Source: a virus. From it: 64,000 bases of DNA. The stretch is taken from positions 62,001 to 126,000 of IMG/VR virus record IMGVR_UViG_3300026097_000009; one strand, written 5' to 3'. The notes under the pieces are model-generated. The model saw only the letters and a program-made list of their open reading frames with translations, was not told the DNA's origin and did not search any database. Position 1 is the first letter of the stretch. Each line of letters begins with the position of its first letter. A program made the translations under genes and the position numbers. This document shows positions 54,308 to 63,173 of the stretch, piece after piece.

Positions 54308-56392
54308 ATGCCGTATCAGGTTAATTTTACAGACAGAGAAAATAAAGTACCGATTACTGTTTTCGACAATACTTCAAATGAAGACACCAGCTTAACCATA
54401 CCGGGAAGAAATGTCACCGGCTACGGTCAAATAATTGCTGAAAATTTTGTTTCTTTATTAGAAAATTTTGCAAGTGAAACTGCACCAGCTAACCCTATTG
54501 AAGGACAGTTGTGGTACGACGTAAGCAATAACACTCTTCAAATTTACGATAGTACTAATTGGAAAGCAGCCAGTAGCATACAAAAAAGCATAACCGAACC
54601 GAGTGTAGAAACTGCTAATGTAGGTGAACTTTGGGTTGACACTATTAATCAACAACTTTATATTTTCAGCGGAACACGCTGGATTTTGGTAGGCCCTAAC
54701 TTTAGCTCGGGATTAAGAAGTGGACCTATTGTAGAACAAATTGTTGACAGTGACAACTTAGACAGAATTATATTAACATTCTATATCGACGATAATCCTA
54801 TATTCATTGTTAGTAAAGATACATTTACACCTAAAACAAGTATTGCAGGATTTACTACTATCAGTAGTGGATTAAATATTACCGATTCAAATGTCGATGT
54901 TGCAGGATTGGATGCTATCTTAAACAGTAGAGCCCAGTCGGCAGATGCATTAAACATCTCAGGCACTGAAGTTCCTGCTACAAGATTTTTAAGATCAGAT
55001 GTTGTTAATACTTTAGAACAAGGTCTTAATATTAGAAATAATTCTGGTATTACTTTAGGAGCAGACGGTAATGTCTCTCTATCCAACACAGCGGCGGGTG
55101 TAAGGTTATATAATAACTCTCCAGGCAGCAGTATTGATTTACAAACTAATAGAGATGGTACACCATCGACTGTTTTGCGTGTTCAAAATCAAAATATAGG
55201 TATTAACAAACAAGATCCGGACTTTGCGTTAGATGTTGTAGGTGATATTGCTTTGACTGGAGAACTAACAGTTTCTAATACAACAGAATCTACAAATTTC
55301 TCTAACGGATCTATTCAGACAGCCGGCGGCGTAGCTGTATCTAAGAATTTGTTAGTAGGAACAACTGGTGACATCCAAGGAACTTTAACAACATCTAATG
55401 TTGAGCCTAGAGTCACAGAAACTTATGATTCTGGGACTGCAACAAAGCGATGGAATACAGTAAGAGCAAAAACAATTATAGCAGACGAGTTACAAGGTGT
55501 GTTATCCGGTAATATTGTAGGTAACGCCAGCACCGCTACCAACTTACGATTTGCAACTTCTTTTCAGCTTTCGGGCGATGTAACTTCGCAAAGCGTACAG
55601 TTCGACGGACAAGTAGGCGGACTTACTAAAATTTTTAATACAACTCTTACAACAGACATTATTAGTGGAAAGTCCGAACCTACCGGTGTATATGGGTTAC
55701 GATCAGTAAAAGATGACTTTGTTTTAGTATTTAGAGCAGGATCCGGACTTTTAAAAGTCAAAAGAGATAATTTTATAGCCGATCTGGGAGTTCCAATCGG
55801 AACAATACTTCCTTTTGCAGGTGCGAATGCCCCATACGGATATCTTTTATGCGATGGTAGTGAAGTAGAAAGATTGAAGTATCAGAATTTGTATGATGTT
55901 ATTTCAACAACTTATGGAACTCCAGCAGTCGGATTCGATACATTTGTTCTTCCGGATTTAAGAGGAAGATTCCCTCTAGGTAGAGATAATATGGATAACG
56001 GTGAGATTGTGCCTGATGATTCCGGAGCATTTGTAGACGCTGGCGGCGGAAATGCTGACAGGGTTGCTGGTACAGCGGCAGATAATCTCGGCGGCTCCGG
56101 CGGACAAAGCACTAACACATTAAGTGTAACTAACTTGCCAGATCACGAACATAACATGCAAGGTAGTACCGGCGAACAATATTATGCAGTTCGACCAGAT
56201 ACTGCTAACCCGTTAGATGACGGAGCATCATTAAGAGTAGGTCCTACTGTTGCAGGACAAATGCAATATCTTCCAAGTTCCGGAGGTGTAAAAACCGCAG
56301 ATATTTTAGGAGATGCTTTTGCGTTAATGAATCCATATCTGACTATTAATTACATTATAAGATCTGGACCACCAGCTGAGGATTATATCTAA
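54308..56392 (+). CDS. Tail-fibre paralogue 1 with phage tail collar domain (694 aa)
   Basis: The N-terminal ~150 residues (GYGQIIAENFVSLLENFASE, then NPIEGQLWYDVSNNTLQIYD) form a module repeated in the next three genes. The middle is strand-rich shaft. The C-terminal part from ~residue 494 (PIGTILPFAGANAPYGYLLC DG and LPDLRGRFPLGRDNM) is a phage tail collar domain, as in T4 short tail fibre gp12, followed by a His-containing tip (NLPDHEHNMQ) that could bind metal. This is the best candidate here for a short tail fibre. GAGG precedes the ATG. Confidence 0.85.
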   Translation: MPYQVNFTDRENKVPITVFDNTSNEDTSLTIPGRNVTGYGQIIAENFVSLLENFASETAPANPIEGQLWYDVSNNTLQIYDSTNWKAASSIQKSITEPSVETANVGELWVDTINQQLYIFSGTRWILVGPNFSSGLRSGPIVEQIVDSDNLDRIILTFYIDDNPIFIVSKDTFTPKTSIAGFTTISSGLNITDSNVDVAGLDAILNSRAQSADALNISGTEVPATRFLRSDVVNTLEQGLNIRNNSGITLGADGNVSLSNTAAGVRLYNNSPGSSIDLQTNRDGTPSTVLRVQNQNIGINKQDPDFALDVVGDIALTGELTVSNTTESTNFSNGSIQTAGGVAVSKNLLVGTTGDIQGTLTTSNVEPRVTETYDSGTATKRWNTVRAKTIIADELQGVLSGNIVGNASTATNLRFATSFQLSGDVTSQSVQFDGQVGGLTKIFNTTLTTDIISGKSEPTGVYGLRSVKDDFVLVFRAGSGLLKVKRDNFIADLGVPIGTILPFAGANAPYGYLLCDGSEVERLKYQNLYDVISTTYGTPAVGFDTFVLPDLRGRFPLGRDNMDNGEIVPDDSGAFVDAGGGNADRVAGTAADNLGGSGGQSTNTLSVTNLPDHEHNMQGSTGEQYYAVRPDTANPLDDGASLRVGPTVAGQMQYLPSSGGVKTADILGDAFALMNPYLTINYIIRSGPPAEDYI

Positions 56393-56393
56393 T

Positions 56394-58220
56394 ATGGCAT
56401 ACACAATTAATAAATCAGACGGAACAATATTAGCTTCGGTCCCTGATGGACAGTTAGATCAGTTTTCGACTGATTTAGCATTAATAGGAAAGAATTATAG
56501 CGGTTTCGGCGAAGTTTTCAATGAAAATTTAGTTAAACTTCTTGAAAATTTTGCAGATAGTTCTGCACCTGATAATCCTATTTCAGGACAATTATGGTTT
56601 GATACAACAGAACTCAAATTAAAAGTTTATAGCGGAACAGGATTTGTACCGGTTAGTTCCGCTACAATTTCAGAATCTCAACCCTCTGATTTAGGAGCTG
56701 GCGATTTATGGTTTAATAACGTTGATAGTCAACTGTACTTTTTTGATGGAACAAACATTATTCTTTTAGGACCTGATTACAGCTCTAGCCAAGGAATATC
56801 GGGATTAAAAGTTGAAAATATCTTAGATACCTTGAATCAAAACAGAGTTGTAACTTTTTTATATAATAATGGAATATTATTAGGTATCTTTTCAAAAGAC
56901 ACATTTACACCTAAAAATCCTATTGCTGGGTTCAGTGGAAGCATTATTCCTGGCTTCAACGCAGGAACATTAGATGGACTAAAGTTTGATGTTACTGTTA
57001 CTAATTCGGAACAGTTAGGATCACAACCCGCAAGCTCTTATGTAAGAAACGATACTTCTAATATTGTTAACGGACAATTAATTCTTGCATCGAATTTAGG
57101 ACTAATTATAGGTGACGGCTCTCAAGCTCAGGTGTTTGTTAGTGATGGTAATATTTTCTTTGCAAACATTGCTCGAGAAAAAGATATAAGTTTCAATGTA
57201 AGAAAAGCAGTAGAATCAGAATCCGCCATAAAAATAAGTTCTGCAACACGCCAGGTTAGTATATACGAAGATTTTACAGATAGCAAACTATTTACAGGCG
57301 GAGATGTAGAAATCACCGGCGATGTTACCATTAAAGGTAATCTAGTAATTAATGACGGGGATGTTGCCCAAATTAAAACTTCAGAATTGTTGGTAGAAAA
57401 TAAAGCAATTATATTAGCAGAAACTGGAGATAGTGCGTCGAACACAGATGAATATGCCGACGGCGGCGGGATGATTTTAAAAGGAGCAAGCCCCCACGAA
57501 TTTTTATGGAATAGAAATACTGAGGCATGGGAAAGTACTGAACATATTAATCTTGCTACAGGCAAAGCAATTAAAGTCAACGGAGTTACTGTAATTGACG
57601 GTTCTAGTTTAGGACCAGGTATTACCAGCATTCCGGGTGTAACCAGTTTTGGTACGCAGACTACTGTGTCAGTAGGACCTATTTTATCTCCAGGAAATCC
57701 TCCAACAACTTATTTGCAAATACAATCTAATAGAATTTCAACGGTTACTGATAACTTAGATTTAGAATTAGATCCTAACGGAACTGGAAATATTGCATTA
57801 ATTGACAGTCCGAAGATTACAGGGTTAGCAGATCCGACATCTGATCAGGACGCTTCAACTAAAAAGTATGTAGACGATACTGTTGAAAGCAGGCCTTTGG
57901 CATTTAGTTTAGATATCTCTGATGGTTTACCAAACTCCGGTATTGCGGCAATACTTGAAGACATTGCTCCTGTTGCTGATTATGCAGAAGGAACATATGC
58001 AAGGGTTCTTTGCAGTTCTGCATCCAACAGTCCTAACACAGTTGATGTTCAAAGTAATGTTAGTGTTAACCAAACAGAGGTAAACACTCCAACAGGAACA
58101 GCATTTGTTGTAGGTAATTTTGCAATATCTGATGTGACAGTTCCTGGACAGGCAATATCTATTACCAGGGTAACAAAAATATTTAGAATTGTTTCTGGAG
58201 CATGGACGTTTATTTCGTAG
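56394..58220 (+). CDS. Tail-fibre paralogue 2 (608 aa)
   Basis: Starts MAYTINKSDGTILASVPDGQ and repeats the N-terminal module of its neighbours (NYSGFGEVFNENLVKLLENF, GQLWFDTTELKLKVY). The shaft is strand-rich and contains GNLVINDGDVAQIKTSELLV and MILKGASPHEFLWNRNTEAW, typical of fibre shafts. The C-terminus has a KYVDDTVESRP stretch and a compact terminal strand domain, unlike the collar or G2-like ends of the other three. It begins one base after the preceding stop. Confidence 0.8.
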   Translation: MAYTINKSDGTILASVPDGQLDQFSTDLALIGKNYSGFGEVFNENLVKLLENFADSSAPDNPISGQLWFDTTELKLKVYSGTGFVPVSSATISESQPSDLGAGDLWFNNVDSQLYFFDGTNIILLGPDYSSSQGISGLKVENILDTLNQNRVVTFLYNNGILLGIFSKDTFTPKNPIAGFSGSIIPGFNAGTLDGLKFDVTVTNSEQLGSQPASSYVRNDTSNIVNGQLILASNLGLIIGDGSQAQVFVSDGNIFFANIAREKDISFNVRKAVESESAIKISSATRQVSIYEDFTDSKLFTGGDVEITGDVTIKGNLVINDGDVAQIKTSELLVENKAIILAETGDSASNTDEYADGGGMILKGASPHEFLWNRNTEAWESTEHINLATGKAIKVNGVTVIDGSSLGPGITSIPGVTSFGTQTTVSVGPILSPGNPPTTYLQIQSNRISTVTDNLDLELDPNGTGNIALIDSPKITGLADPTSDQDASTKKYVDDTVESRPLAFSLDISDGLPNSGIAAILEDIAPVADYAEGTYARVLCSSASNSPNTVDVQSNVSVNQTEVNTPTGTAFVVGNFAISDVTVPGQAISITRVTKIFRIVSGAWTFIS

Positions 58221-58228
58221 GATAAAAC

Positions 58229-60028
58229 ATGGCATATATTATAAACAAATATAATGGAGAAATTTTAGTTTCATTACAAGATGGAACTTTAGACAATAGC
58301 ACAAGTTTAGGGTTGCTCGGCAGAAACTATACAGGCTATGGAGAAACCCAGAACGAAAACTTCCTGTTTCTCTTAGAAAATTTTGCAAACGACACTGCTC
58401 CTCTGCGTCCGTTAGCTGGCCAGTTGTGGTATGATACAACAAATGATGTTTTAAAAGTATACGACGAAGCATGGTCTGTTGTAGGCTCGGCAATTGTTGG
58501 CACTGAACTTCCAGATACCGCAGTTAACGGAAGTTTGTTTTTAAAAAACAACGAGGAAAAACAGTTTTATGTTTATGCCGATAATGACTGGCAACTTATT
58601 GGGCCGAGTTTTGTTGAAGGGTTTGGTGTAACAAGAGATGTAGGGTTATCTATTGTAGATACTCAGGGTGTTTCACACCCTGCTATATTAAGAATTGTCG
58701 ATAATATTGTTATTAGTATAACATCTAGCGATGATTTTTCTTTTAGATATGCAGATCAAGACAGTATTTCTGTAACAGGAAATCAAAATTTGGTTAGATC
58801 TATATCTCAAGGAATTAATGTTGTTGAATCTAATTATCCGTTTGTAGGCAATCTTCAAGGAACGGCGCAGTTTGCTGACCAATTAAAAACTCCCAGAAGT
58901 ATCAATGGTGTTCAATTCGATGGAACACAGGATATAACGATCTCCTCGGCAACAACTAATTCACTCATTGCTGGAGATTATATATCAGGAAACAGCTTTG
59001 ACGGATCGAGCGATGCTACATGGAGCGTTTTTGCTACACCTAACAATACTGTAGGTGCTATTGTAGCGAGAGATAATTCAGGGAACTTCACTGCCAACGA
59101 AATCACTGCCGATCTTGTAGGGGATGTTACAGGAAATATTACTGCATCGTCTGGAACAAGCACGTTCAACCGCTTAGAAGCTAACGAAATTGTAGGATTG
59201 ACTTTTTCAGGAAACTCTTTTACTGCACAAAAACTTCAAACAGCTAGAAAAATAAATGGTGTAGATTTTGATGGCACAACAGATATTACTGTTCCTGCAA
59301 GTGCTAATACATTAACAGGAAATACACTTGCTTCTGGAGTAACAGAAAGTAATTTACAAACATTAGGAACAATCTCCAGCTTAGATATCGGTACAACTGG
59401 AATAAATGTTAACAATTTAATGACAATATCTGCCAATGATACACCTACAGTTTCGGCAGATTCAGAAATTGATCTAACAATAGGTATTAATTCTCCTCTT
59501 AAATTAGTCGATGGAGATAAAGCATCGATTCTAGGCGGAGATGACGTTTTAACTTTATATTCTCAGTCTATAAATATTGGAATTCCTTCGGTTCCTATTA
59601 AAAAAATATACGCTAATGAGTTAAATGGTGTTGCCTCAAGCGCACAGTATGCCGATTTAGCAGAAAACTATGAATCGGATTTAGAATATCAACCAGGGAC
59701 TGTTGTTATTTTCGGAGGATCGCATCAAATAACACACAGTGTTAAATCGAATGACCATAGGGTAGCTGGAGTTGTATCCGAAAACCCTGCATACTTAATG
59801 AATCGCGATGCTGTTGGAACACATGTTCTTCCGATAGCACTACAAGGTTTAGTTTCTTGTAAAGTTGTAGGCCGTGCGAAAAAAGGTGATTTATTGGTAA
59901 CAAGTCATTTACAAGGAATAGCAACAGTAAATAATACTCCGTTGCCCGGAACCATTATAGGGAAGGCAATCGAAGATAAAAGTAACGACGGTGTAGATAC
60001 AGTTATGATCGTTGTGGGCAAACACTAA
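58229..60028 (+). CDS. Tail-fibre paralogue 3 with peptidase-G2-like C-terminus (599 aa)
   Basis: Starts MAYIINKYNGEILVSLQDGT and shares the N-terminal module (NYTGYGETQNENFLFLLENF). The shaft has repeats of the type RSINGVQFDGTQDITI / RKINGVDFDGTTDITV. The last ~130 residues (SSAQYADLAENYESDLEYQP, VAGVVSENPAYLMN, KVVGRAKKGDLLVTS) resemble the self-cleaving Peptidase_G2-type chaperone domain seen at fibre ends; the catalytic residues were not verified. AGGA precedes the ATG at 58229. Confidence 0.8.
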   Translation: MAYIINKYNGEILVSLQDGTLDNSTSLGLLGRNYTGYGETQNENFLFLLENFANDTAPLRPLAGQLWYDTTNDVLKVYDEAWSVVGSAIVGTELPDTAVNGSLFLKNNEEKQFYVYADNDWQLIGPSFVEGFGVTRDVGLSIVDTQGVSHPAILRIVDNIVISITSSDDFSFRYADQDSISVTGNQNLVRSISQGINVVESNYPFVGNLQGTAQFADQLKTPRSINGVQFDGTQDITISSATTNSLIAGDYISGNSFDGSSDATWSVFATPNNTVGAIVARDNSGNFTANEITADLVGDVTGNITASSGTSTFNRLEANEIVGLTFSGNSFTAQKLQTARKINGVDFDGTTDITVPASANTLTGNTLASGVTESNLQTLGTISSLDIGTTGINVNNLMTISANDTPTVSADSEIDLTIGINSPLKLVDGDKASILGGDDVLTLYSQSINIGIPSVPIKKIYANELNGVASSAQYADLAENYESDLEYQPGTVVIFGGSHQITHSVKSNDHRVAGVVSENPAYLMNRDAVGTHVLPIALQGLVSCKVVGRAKKGDLLVTSHLQGIATVNNTPLPGTIIGKAIEDKSNDGVDTVMIVVGKH

Positions 60029-60034
60029 TAAATA
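60027..60034 (+). promoter_or_regulatory. Late promoter AATAAATA
   Basis: AATAAATA, about 21 bases before the ATG at 60056, overlapping the TAA stop of paralogue 3. A GGAG site follows at 60044-60047. It gives paralogue 4 and the 317-aa gene separate late expression. Confidence 0.7.
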
Positions 60035-60055
60035 CATAGTTAATGGAGCACTTAA

Positions 60056-61807
60056 ATGGCATATAGAGTTGATAAATTTAACGGTACGTTTTTAACATCA
60101 GTAGATGACGGAACGATCGATACTACTACCGACATAAGATTTGTTGGTAAGAACTATGCAGGCTACGGCGAAGTTCAAAACGAAAACTTTCTTCATCTTT
60201 TAGAAAATTTTGCCAATACTTCTGCTCCGCCTAAAGCTATTACAGGTCAGCTGTGGTACGATACGACAAATAAGCAGTTAAAGTTTTATGATGGTACACA
60301 GTTTAGAGCAGGATCAGGAACAGAAGTAAGTGATACTGCTCCTTCCGGATTAGCAACTGGCGATCTTTGGTTTGATTCTAGTGCAGATCAACTGTATGTT
60401 TGGACAGGAACAGAATTTGTATTGGTTGGCCCTGAGTCGACCCCGGAATTAGGTAATACTACATTCCTTGGACAGGTTGTTAAAGATGACCAAGGCTCTA
60501 ACCGAACATTAGGTAGATTGATTATTGGAGATCAAACGGTTGCTGTAGTAAGTAAAGATTCATTTACTTTAGATAGTTCATTGAATCCGATTGCTGGTTT
60601 TACTTATATACAGCAAGGTATAACATTAATTAACAGTGCTTCAGGCGACACTACTTCTTCGCACAAATTTTACGGAACCGCAAGTAACGCAGAGTCATTA
60701 AACGGATTCACAGAGGATTCTTTTGTTAAAACCGGCAACGAATCGTTCGCTACTGTGGTTACTTTTTCAGACAGCGGGTTTACTGTAGGTGGAGTAGAAA
60801 AAGATTTATTAATTTTTATTGATGGCGGCGACGATGCTACTATTCGAAATCAGCTAGGTAAATCTATTTTCATGCAGGTAAAAGTCGGAGATCAAGATAT
60901 TCGTACACCTGCAAAATTTACTTCTACATCTATGGAGCCTGGTACTAACAATTTTTATGATCTAGGCGCAGTGAGCAATGTTTGGAAAACTGTCTATGCA
61001 AATTCTATAGTAGGTGATCTTACAGGAAACGTAACTGGAAATACTACTGGCATACATAAAGGTAATATCAGAGCAAATGATAATTCTGTAATGCTAGACG
61101 CAGATACTAAAACGTTTAGCGGAAGTTTCGCCGGAACACTAACAGGGACAGTAATTGGAGAGTTAGTCGGAACTGCTAACAATTCAGTGACATTAGGTGG
61201 CTTAAGCGCCGACGCCAGCGCAACAGCAAACACAGTAGCTATCCGAGATAACGATGGTAACATTACTGCTAATCAATTCGAAGGAGTATCAGATAAAACT
61301 GATAGGGTAAGAATAAATGATTCAGCAAATGACTCTGATCCGAATTATAGAAGTGCAAAAACCACTGCTTCTGCTTTAACAATTGCCGCAAGAAATTCCT
61401 CAGGAGATCTATTCGCAAATATTTTTAGAGGAACAGCAACCAGTGCTAGATTTGCAGATCTAGCAGAAATTTATTCTACTGAAACTGAATTAAAAACTGG
61501 AACTATTGTAGCAGTTAGCGCAGATGAAGATTATGAAGTATGCGAAGCAATGCATACTGATGTTCCGATAGGAGTTATTTCTGCAAATCCTGCTTATCTA
61601 ATGAACAGTGAAGCAGAAGGACAAGCTGTTGCTCTAAAAGGAAGAGTACCGGTAAGGATTAAAGGATCCGTCAGAAAAGGAGATAAAGTCTTTCTTGATG
61701 GCAATGGAATAGGTTCTTGCTTAAATACAGGCGACTTAATAGGTATTGCATTAGAATCTAATGATAATTCGGATGAAAAGCTTGTTGAATGTGTTTTGAA
61801 GGTATAA
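60056..61807 (+). CDS. Tail-fibre paralogue 4 with peptidase-G2-like C-terminus (583 aa)
   Basis: Starts MAYRVDKFNGTFLTSVDDGT and shares the module NYAGYGEVQNENFLHLLENF and GQLWYDTTNKQLKFYDGTQF. The C-terminal ~120 residues (TSARFADLAEIYSTETELKT, IGVISANPAYLMNSEAEGQA, VRIKGSVRKGDKVFLD) match those of paralogue 3. The two are closest to each other in the set and probably arose by tandem duplication. GGAG precedes the ATG by eight bases. Confidence 0.8.
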   Translation: MAYRVDKFNGTFLTSVDDGTIDTTTDIRFVGKNYAGYGEVQNENFLHLLENFANTSAPPKAITGQLWYDTTNKQLKFYDGTQFRAGSGTEVSDTAPSGLATGDLWFDSSADQLYVWTGTEFVLVGPESTPELGNTTFLGQVVKDDQGSNRTLGRLIIGDQTVAVVSKDSFTLDSSLNPIAGFTYIQQGITLINSASGDTTSSHKFYGTASNAESLNGFTEDSFVKTGNESFATVVTFSDSGFTVGGVEKDLLIFIDGGDDATIRNQLGKSIFMQVKVGDQDIRTPAKFTSTSMEPGTNNFYDLGAVSNVWKTVYANSIVGDLTGNVTGNTTGIHKGNIRANDNSVMLDADTKTFSGSFAGTLTGTVIGELVGTANNSVTLGGLSADASATANTVAIRDNDGNITANQFEGVSDKTDRVRINDSANDSDPNYRSAKTTASALTIAARNSSGDLFANIFRGTATSARFADLAEIYSTETELKTGTIVAVSADEDYEVCEAMHTDVPIGVISANPAYLMNSEAEGQAVALKGRVPVRIKGSVRKGDKVFLDGNGIGSCLNTGDLIGIALESNDNSDEKLVECVLKV

Positions 61808-61810
61808 ATT

Positions 61811-62764
61811 ATGGCAATAGGTGATAGAATAACCGCCGCAGAATATAATAGAATTAGAAATAAAGCGGCAAAAATACTCGGTGAAGGAACTGGTAACTTT
61901 GGATGGGGACAAACTGTTCAGAGTTCCACAGTATCAGCGGGTGAACTAATTACAGAAGAGCAGTTTGACAATTTAAGATTTGATATATTTAATATTCTTA
62001 AACATATCGATGGAGTAGATCCTGTTATTACTAATATTTCAGACGGAGATATTATTGCATTCGGAGCTACCGAACCGGTAGAGCAATATGAAACTCTTGT
62101 TGATACTGCAACGTTGAATAGATTTAACTTAGGTACAGGAAATTTTGATACAATTGTTAATCAAACAGGAGCCGCTGTAGATTTTGATCCGTCCCCTTGG
62201 TCTAACGCTATAGTTTCGGCTACTACTGTTGGTTTTACATCTGCAACAGAAGCTAGATATTTTTGGAACTCTGGAGGAAAGTTACGTTTCGATCCCGAAA
62301 GACCCAAGCAAGTGGGCGATTCAGACCAAGAAGACCAGTGGTCAGAGTTTCTTGACGGGTTAGGATTTGTAGTGTTTGATGAAGAAAATTCGGATACAAG
62401 GGTAACACTAGGACCTTACGATCTAACAAACACTTATCAAACAGTTTTTCAAGAATTTAATACCAGTACATATGCGGCCAACAGTTGGAAAATTGAAGCA
62501 AGGGTAAACACCCCTACAAATGCAAACGGAGAAGCAGACACTTTCTTCTTCCAATACACGTGGTCAGATGCTTATACAGATCCCGACTTAATAGACGGAA
62601 GACCGGATACTTATGTGCTCCCAGCAGATGAAGTCGGAGGAACTTTTTCGATTCAAGTAGACGAAATACTACCGTCCGGAACATTACAACCTGCTCCTGC
62701 AACAGGAGATTTTTTAATACTCGGACCGAATTCCTATTCTACAACCACAATAGTCGGAACGTAA
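61811..62764 (+). CDS. Virion structural protein at end of fibre operon (317 aa)
   Basis: Starts MAIGDRITAAEYNRIRNKAA. The first ~75 residues are helical (ITEEQFDNLRFDIFNILKHI) and the rest is strand-rich with a jelly-roll-like pattern (VTLGPYDLTNTYQTVFQEFN; SWKIEARVNT). It is the last gene of the plus-strand structural operon, three bases after paralogue 4, with no strong ribosome site, so it is probably translated by coupling. A fibre tip or fibre-associated protein is likely; no named family. Confidence 0.7.
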   Translation: MAIGDRITAAEYNRIRNKAAKILGEGTGNFGWGQTVQSSTVSAGELITEEQFDNLRFDIFNILKHIDGVDPVITNISDGDIIAFGATEPVEQYETLVDTATLNRFNLGTGNFDTIVNQTGAAVDFDPSPWSNAIVSATTVGFTSATEARYFWNSGGKLRFDPERPKQVGDSDQEDQWSEFLDGLGFVVFDEENSDTRVTLGPYDLTNTYQTVFQEFNTSTYAANSWKIEARVNTPTNANGEADTFFFQYTWSDAYTDPDLIDGRPDTYVLPADEVGGTFSIQVDEILPSGTLQPAPATGDFLILGPNSYSTTTIVGT

Positions 62765-62773
62765 CTTAAACAG

Positions 62774-62802
62774 TTGACTCACCCATAAATATGTGCTAAT
62801 AT
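62774..62802 (+). promoter_or_regulatory. Sigma70-type promoter TTGACT-17-TAATAT
   Basis: TTGACT (62774-62779) and TAATAT (62797-62802) are 17 bases apart, with an overlapping TATAAT at 62800-62805. This is the best host-type promoter seen in the window and would give early expression of the next two genes. Confidence 0.6.
62784..62791 (+). promoter_or_regulatory. Possible late promoter CATAAATA within early promoter
   Basis: CATAAATA lies between the -35 and -10 of the sigma70-type promoter, ~31 bases before the ATG at 62823. The same genes could be expressed both early and late. Confidence 0.45.
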
Positions 62803-62822
62803 AATACAAAAGGTACATATTT

Positions 62823-63173
62823 ATGGATCCACGCTTTGAAAAAGCTCTTGATTTTGCAAACTATCAAAAAACTCTAACAGTTCAAAAAGAAACACTAAAA
62901 GAAAAAACCATTAAAAAGATGCTAATCGGCTATAACGGTGGACTATTTTCTGTTGATCGTAATTTAATGTGTTTTGTTAAAATGTTAGTTGACTCAGACA
63001 GAATCAAAGATATTCCACTTCTAGATTTAAATGATAATCCAATATTAATTGAAGATTTAATCGATTTTTGGGAAACAATTTTAGATAATTATCTTCAAAA
63101 TATGAACGATTATTATAAAGGGTACGAAGATTTAAAAAAACAAAGATCGGTAGCAAAAATTATCGAATCATGA
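62823..63173 (+). CDS. Conserved small protein of unknown function (116 aa)
   Basis: Starts MDPRFEKALDFANYQKTLTV. It is helical, with FSVDRNLMCFVKMLVDSD, LDLNDNPILIEDLIDFWE and a basic end (KKQRSVAKIIES). The pattern (DPRFEKALDFxxY, then RxLxxFVKxLVD, then IEDLxxFxxxIL) is one I recall from conserved small proteins of marine T4-like phages with no assigned function. An AAAGG site lies ~9 bases before the ATG. It overlaps the next gene as ATGA. Confidence 0.7.
   Translation: MDPRFEKALDFANYQKTLTVQKETLKEKTIKKMLIGYNGGLFSVDRNLMCFVKMLVDSDRIKDIPLLDLNDNPILIEDLIDFWETILDNYLQNMNDYYKGYEDLKKQRSVAKIIES

Noticed and set aside
57128-57631. 167-codon minus-strand frame
   Set aside because: It is antisense to tail-fibre paralogue 2, with a Ser/Leu/Pro-rich translation typical of shadow frames and no start signals.
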